Of a stretch of DNA of 64,000 nucleotides, positions 63,437-64,000 are shown piece by piece. Made by a program: the position numbers and the translations under genes. The notes beneath the pieces were generated by a model, which was not told where the DNA came from, ran no database searches, and saw only the letters and a program-made list of their open reading frames with translations. Source of the stretch: Marchantia polymorpha subsp. ruderalis (Eukaryota; Streptophyta; Marchantiopsida; Marchantiales; Marchantiaceae); NCBI GenBank assembly GCA_037833965.1, contig AP031352.1:1592501-1656500 (forward strand), given 5' to 3'. Numbering within the stretch: the first letter of the stretch is position 1; each line of letters begins with the position of its first letter.

Positions 63437-63447
63437 GCCACGTCGGC
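63437..63447 (-). promoter_or_regulatory. Overlapping DRE/CRT and ABRE
   Basis: The minus strand reads GCCGACGTGGC: GCCGAC is a DRE/CRT core and ACGTGGC is a strong ABRE, sharing two bases. It lies about 650 bp upstream of the dehydrin ATG, in the gene's orientation. Such coupling of DRE and ABRE is known in drought-induced promoters; action here is inferred. Confidence 0.5.
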
Positions 63448-64000
63448 TCGGTTGTGGCAGTGAAAGTATGGGTAGGACTGTAATTGTCAGCTGCCCATCG
63501 ACGAGAAACACAGTCGCGAGGCATGAGCCGCATGAGTCACGAAAGCAGCCAATCATATCTCCAGGACGAGCAGCGCTACATCGTGATTCGTGAACCCGTA
63601 CTGATCTTGACTCTCTATTTTCTAAGTAGGAGCGCACTAAGGTTCCTTTCTTGGGGAGGAAGTACCGATTGATATGACAAAAAGACGAAATTACTCTATC
63701 AAGTCTGAAGAGGGATACTACCAAAAGGATGGTATAATGTTCACCCCCAATAGCAAATCAAAGGGAAATATGTACTCTCTAGCCTAAAATATCTTTCCCA
63801 CTTATAATAGAAATATTTGAAGAGTCATCACCCTAGGTAATTGATTGCTCTAGAAAGAAGGTTAAGTATTTCGTTAAATATTTTATCTCTCTATGTATAA
63901 AGTGATATACGTGTGACCTGCTAAAATATTCTCCTATACTGCATTATTAATGTCATTCATCTCTATTCATTGTTAGAAAACTCTATGTTTTATTATAACT
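63448..64000. other. Intergenic DNA to the window end
   Basis: ORFs on both strands at 63.3-63.7 kb overlap one another and show no motif. The last 250 bases are AT-rich. No gene is supported. Confidence 0.5.

Overview
The window looks like a land-plant nuclear genome, most likely a bryophyte and probably a moss of the Physcomitrium type; this is inference. Supporting signs: isolated genes in AT-rich, transposon-littered DNA; plant GT-AG introns; a plastid mitoferrin-like carrier; a mitochondrial processing peptidase alpha subunit; dehydrins with an F-segment-like start; telo-box motifs; and decayed Ty1/copia and LINE elements. No bacterial, viral or organellar gene organisation is visible.

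Layout. 1-11.2 kb: AT-rich DNA with a 70-bp tandem repeat and one decayed LINE reverse-transcriptase fragment. 11.9-13.5 kb: single-exon mitoferrin-like 1 carrier (+). 16.5-18.1 kb: single-exon MPP alpha subunit (-), convergent with the carrier. 20.6-22.0 kb: single-exon gene of uncertain family (-), possibly a NOL11/Utp12-type ribosome-biogenesis factor, with a telo-box upstream. 28.2-29.1 kb: two-exon gene (-) for a secreted cyanovirin-N homology (CVNH) lectin-like protein. 31.3-33.9 kb: decayed copia gag and integrase pieces carrying solo LTRs, one with a clear 5-bp target-site duplication. 36.4-42.9 kb: a twelve-exon gene (-) that can be spliced by eye with all phases matching. It encodes an approximately 896-residue CaMKK/SnAK-type protein kinase with three to four ~90-residue N-terminal repeats and a C-terminal cyclic-nucleotide-binding domain. 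45.9-47.5 kb: deleted copia element (-). 56.6-57.4 kb and 62.0-62.8 kb: two two-exon genes (+ and -) that look like a divergent dehydrin pair. Only the second keeps F-, K- and S-segment-like sequences; both have ACGT/ABRE-type elements upstream. 59.9 kb: tRNA-Arg(ACG).

The mitoferrin-like carrier and MPP are organelle housekeeping genes. The dehydrins and the secreted CVNH protein fit stress or defence biology. The kinase is the most unusual gene: its architecture suggests an upstream kinase of the SnRK1/AMPK-activating type with cyclic-nucleotide input, which I do not recognise as a standard plant arrangement. Several long perfect palindromes (30, 31 and 34 bp) and short hairpins are scattered through the non-coding DNA.
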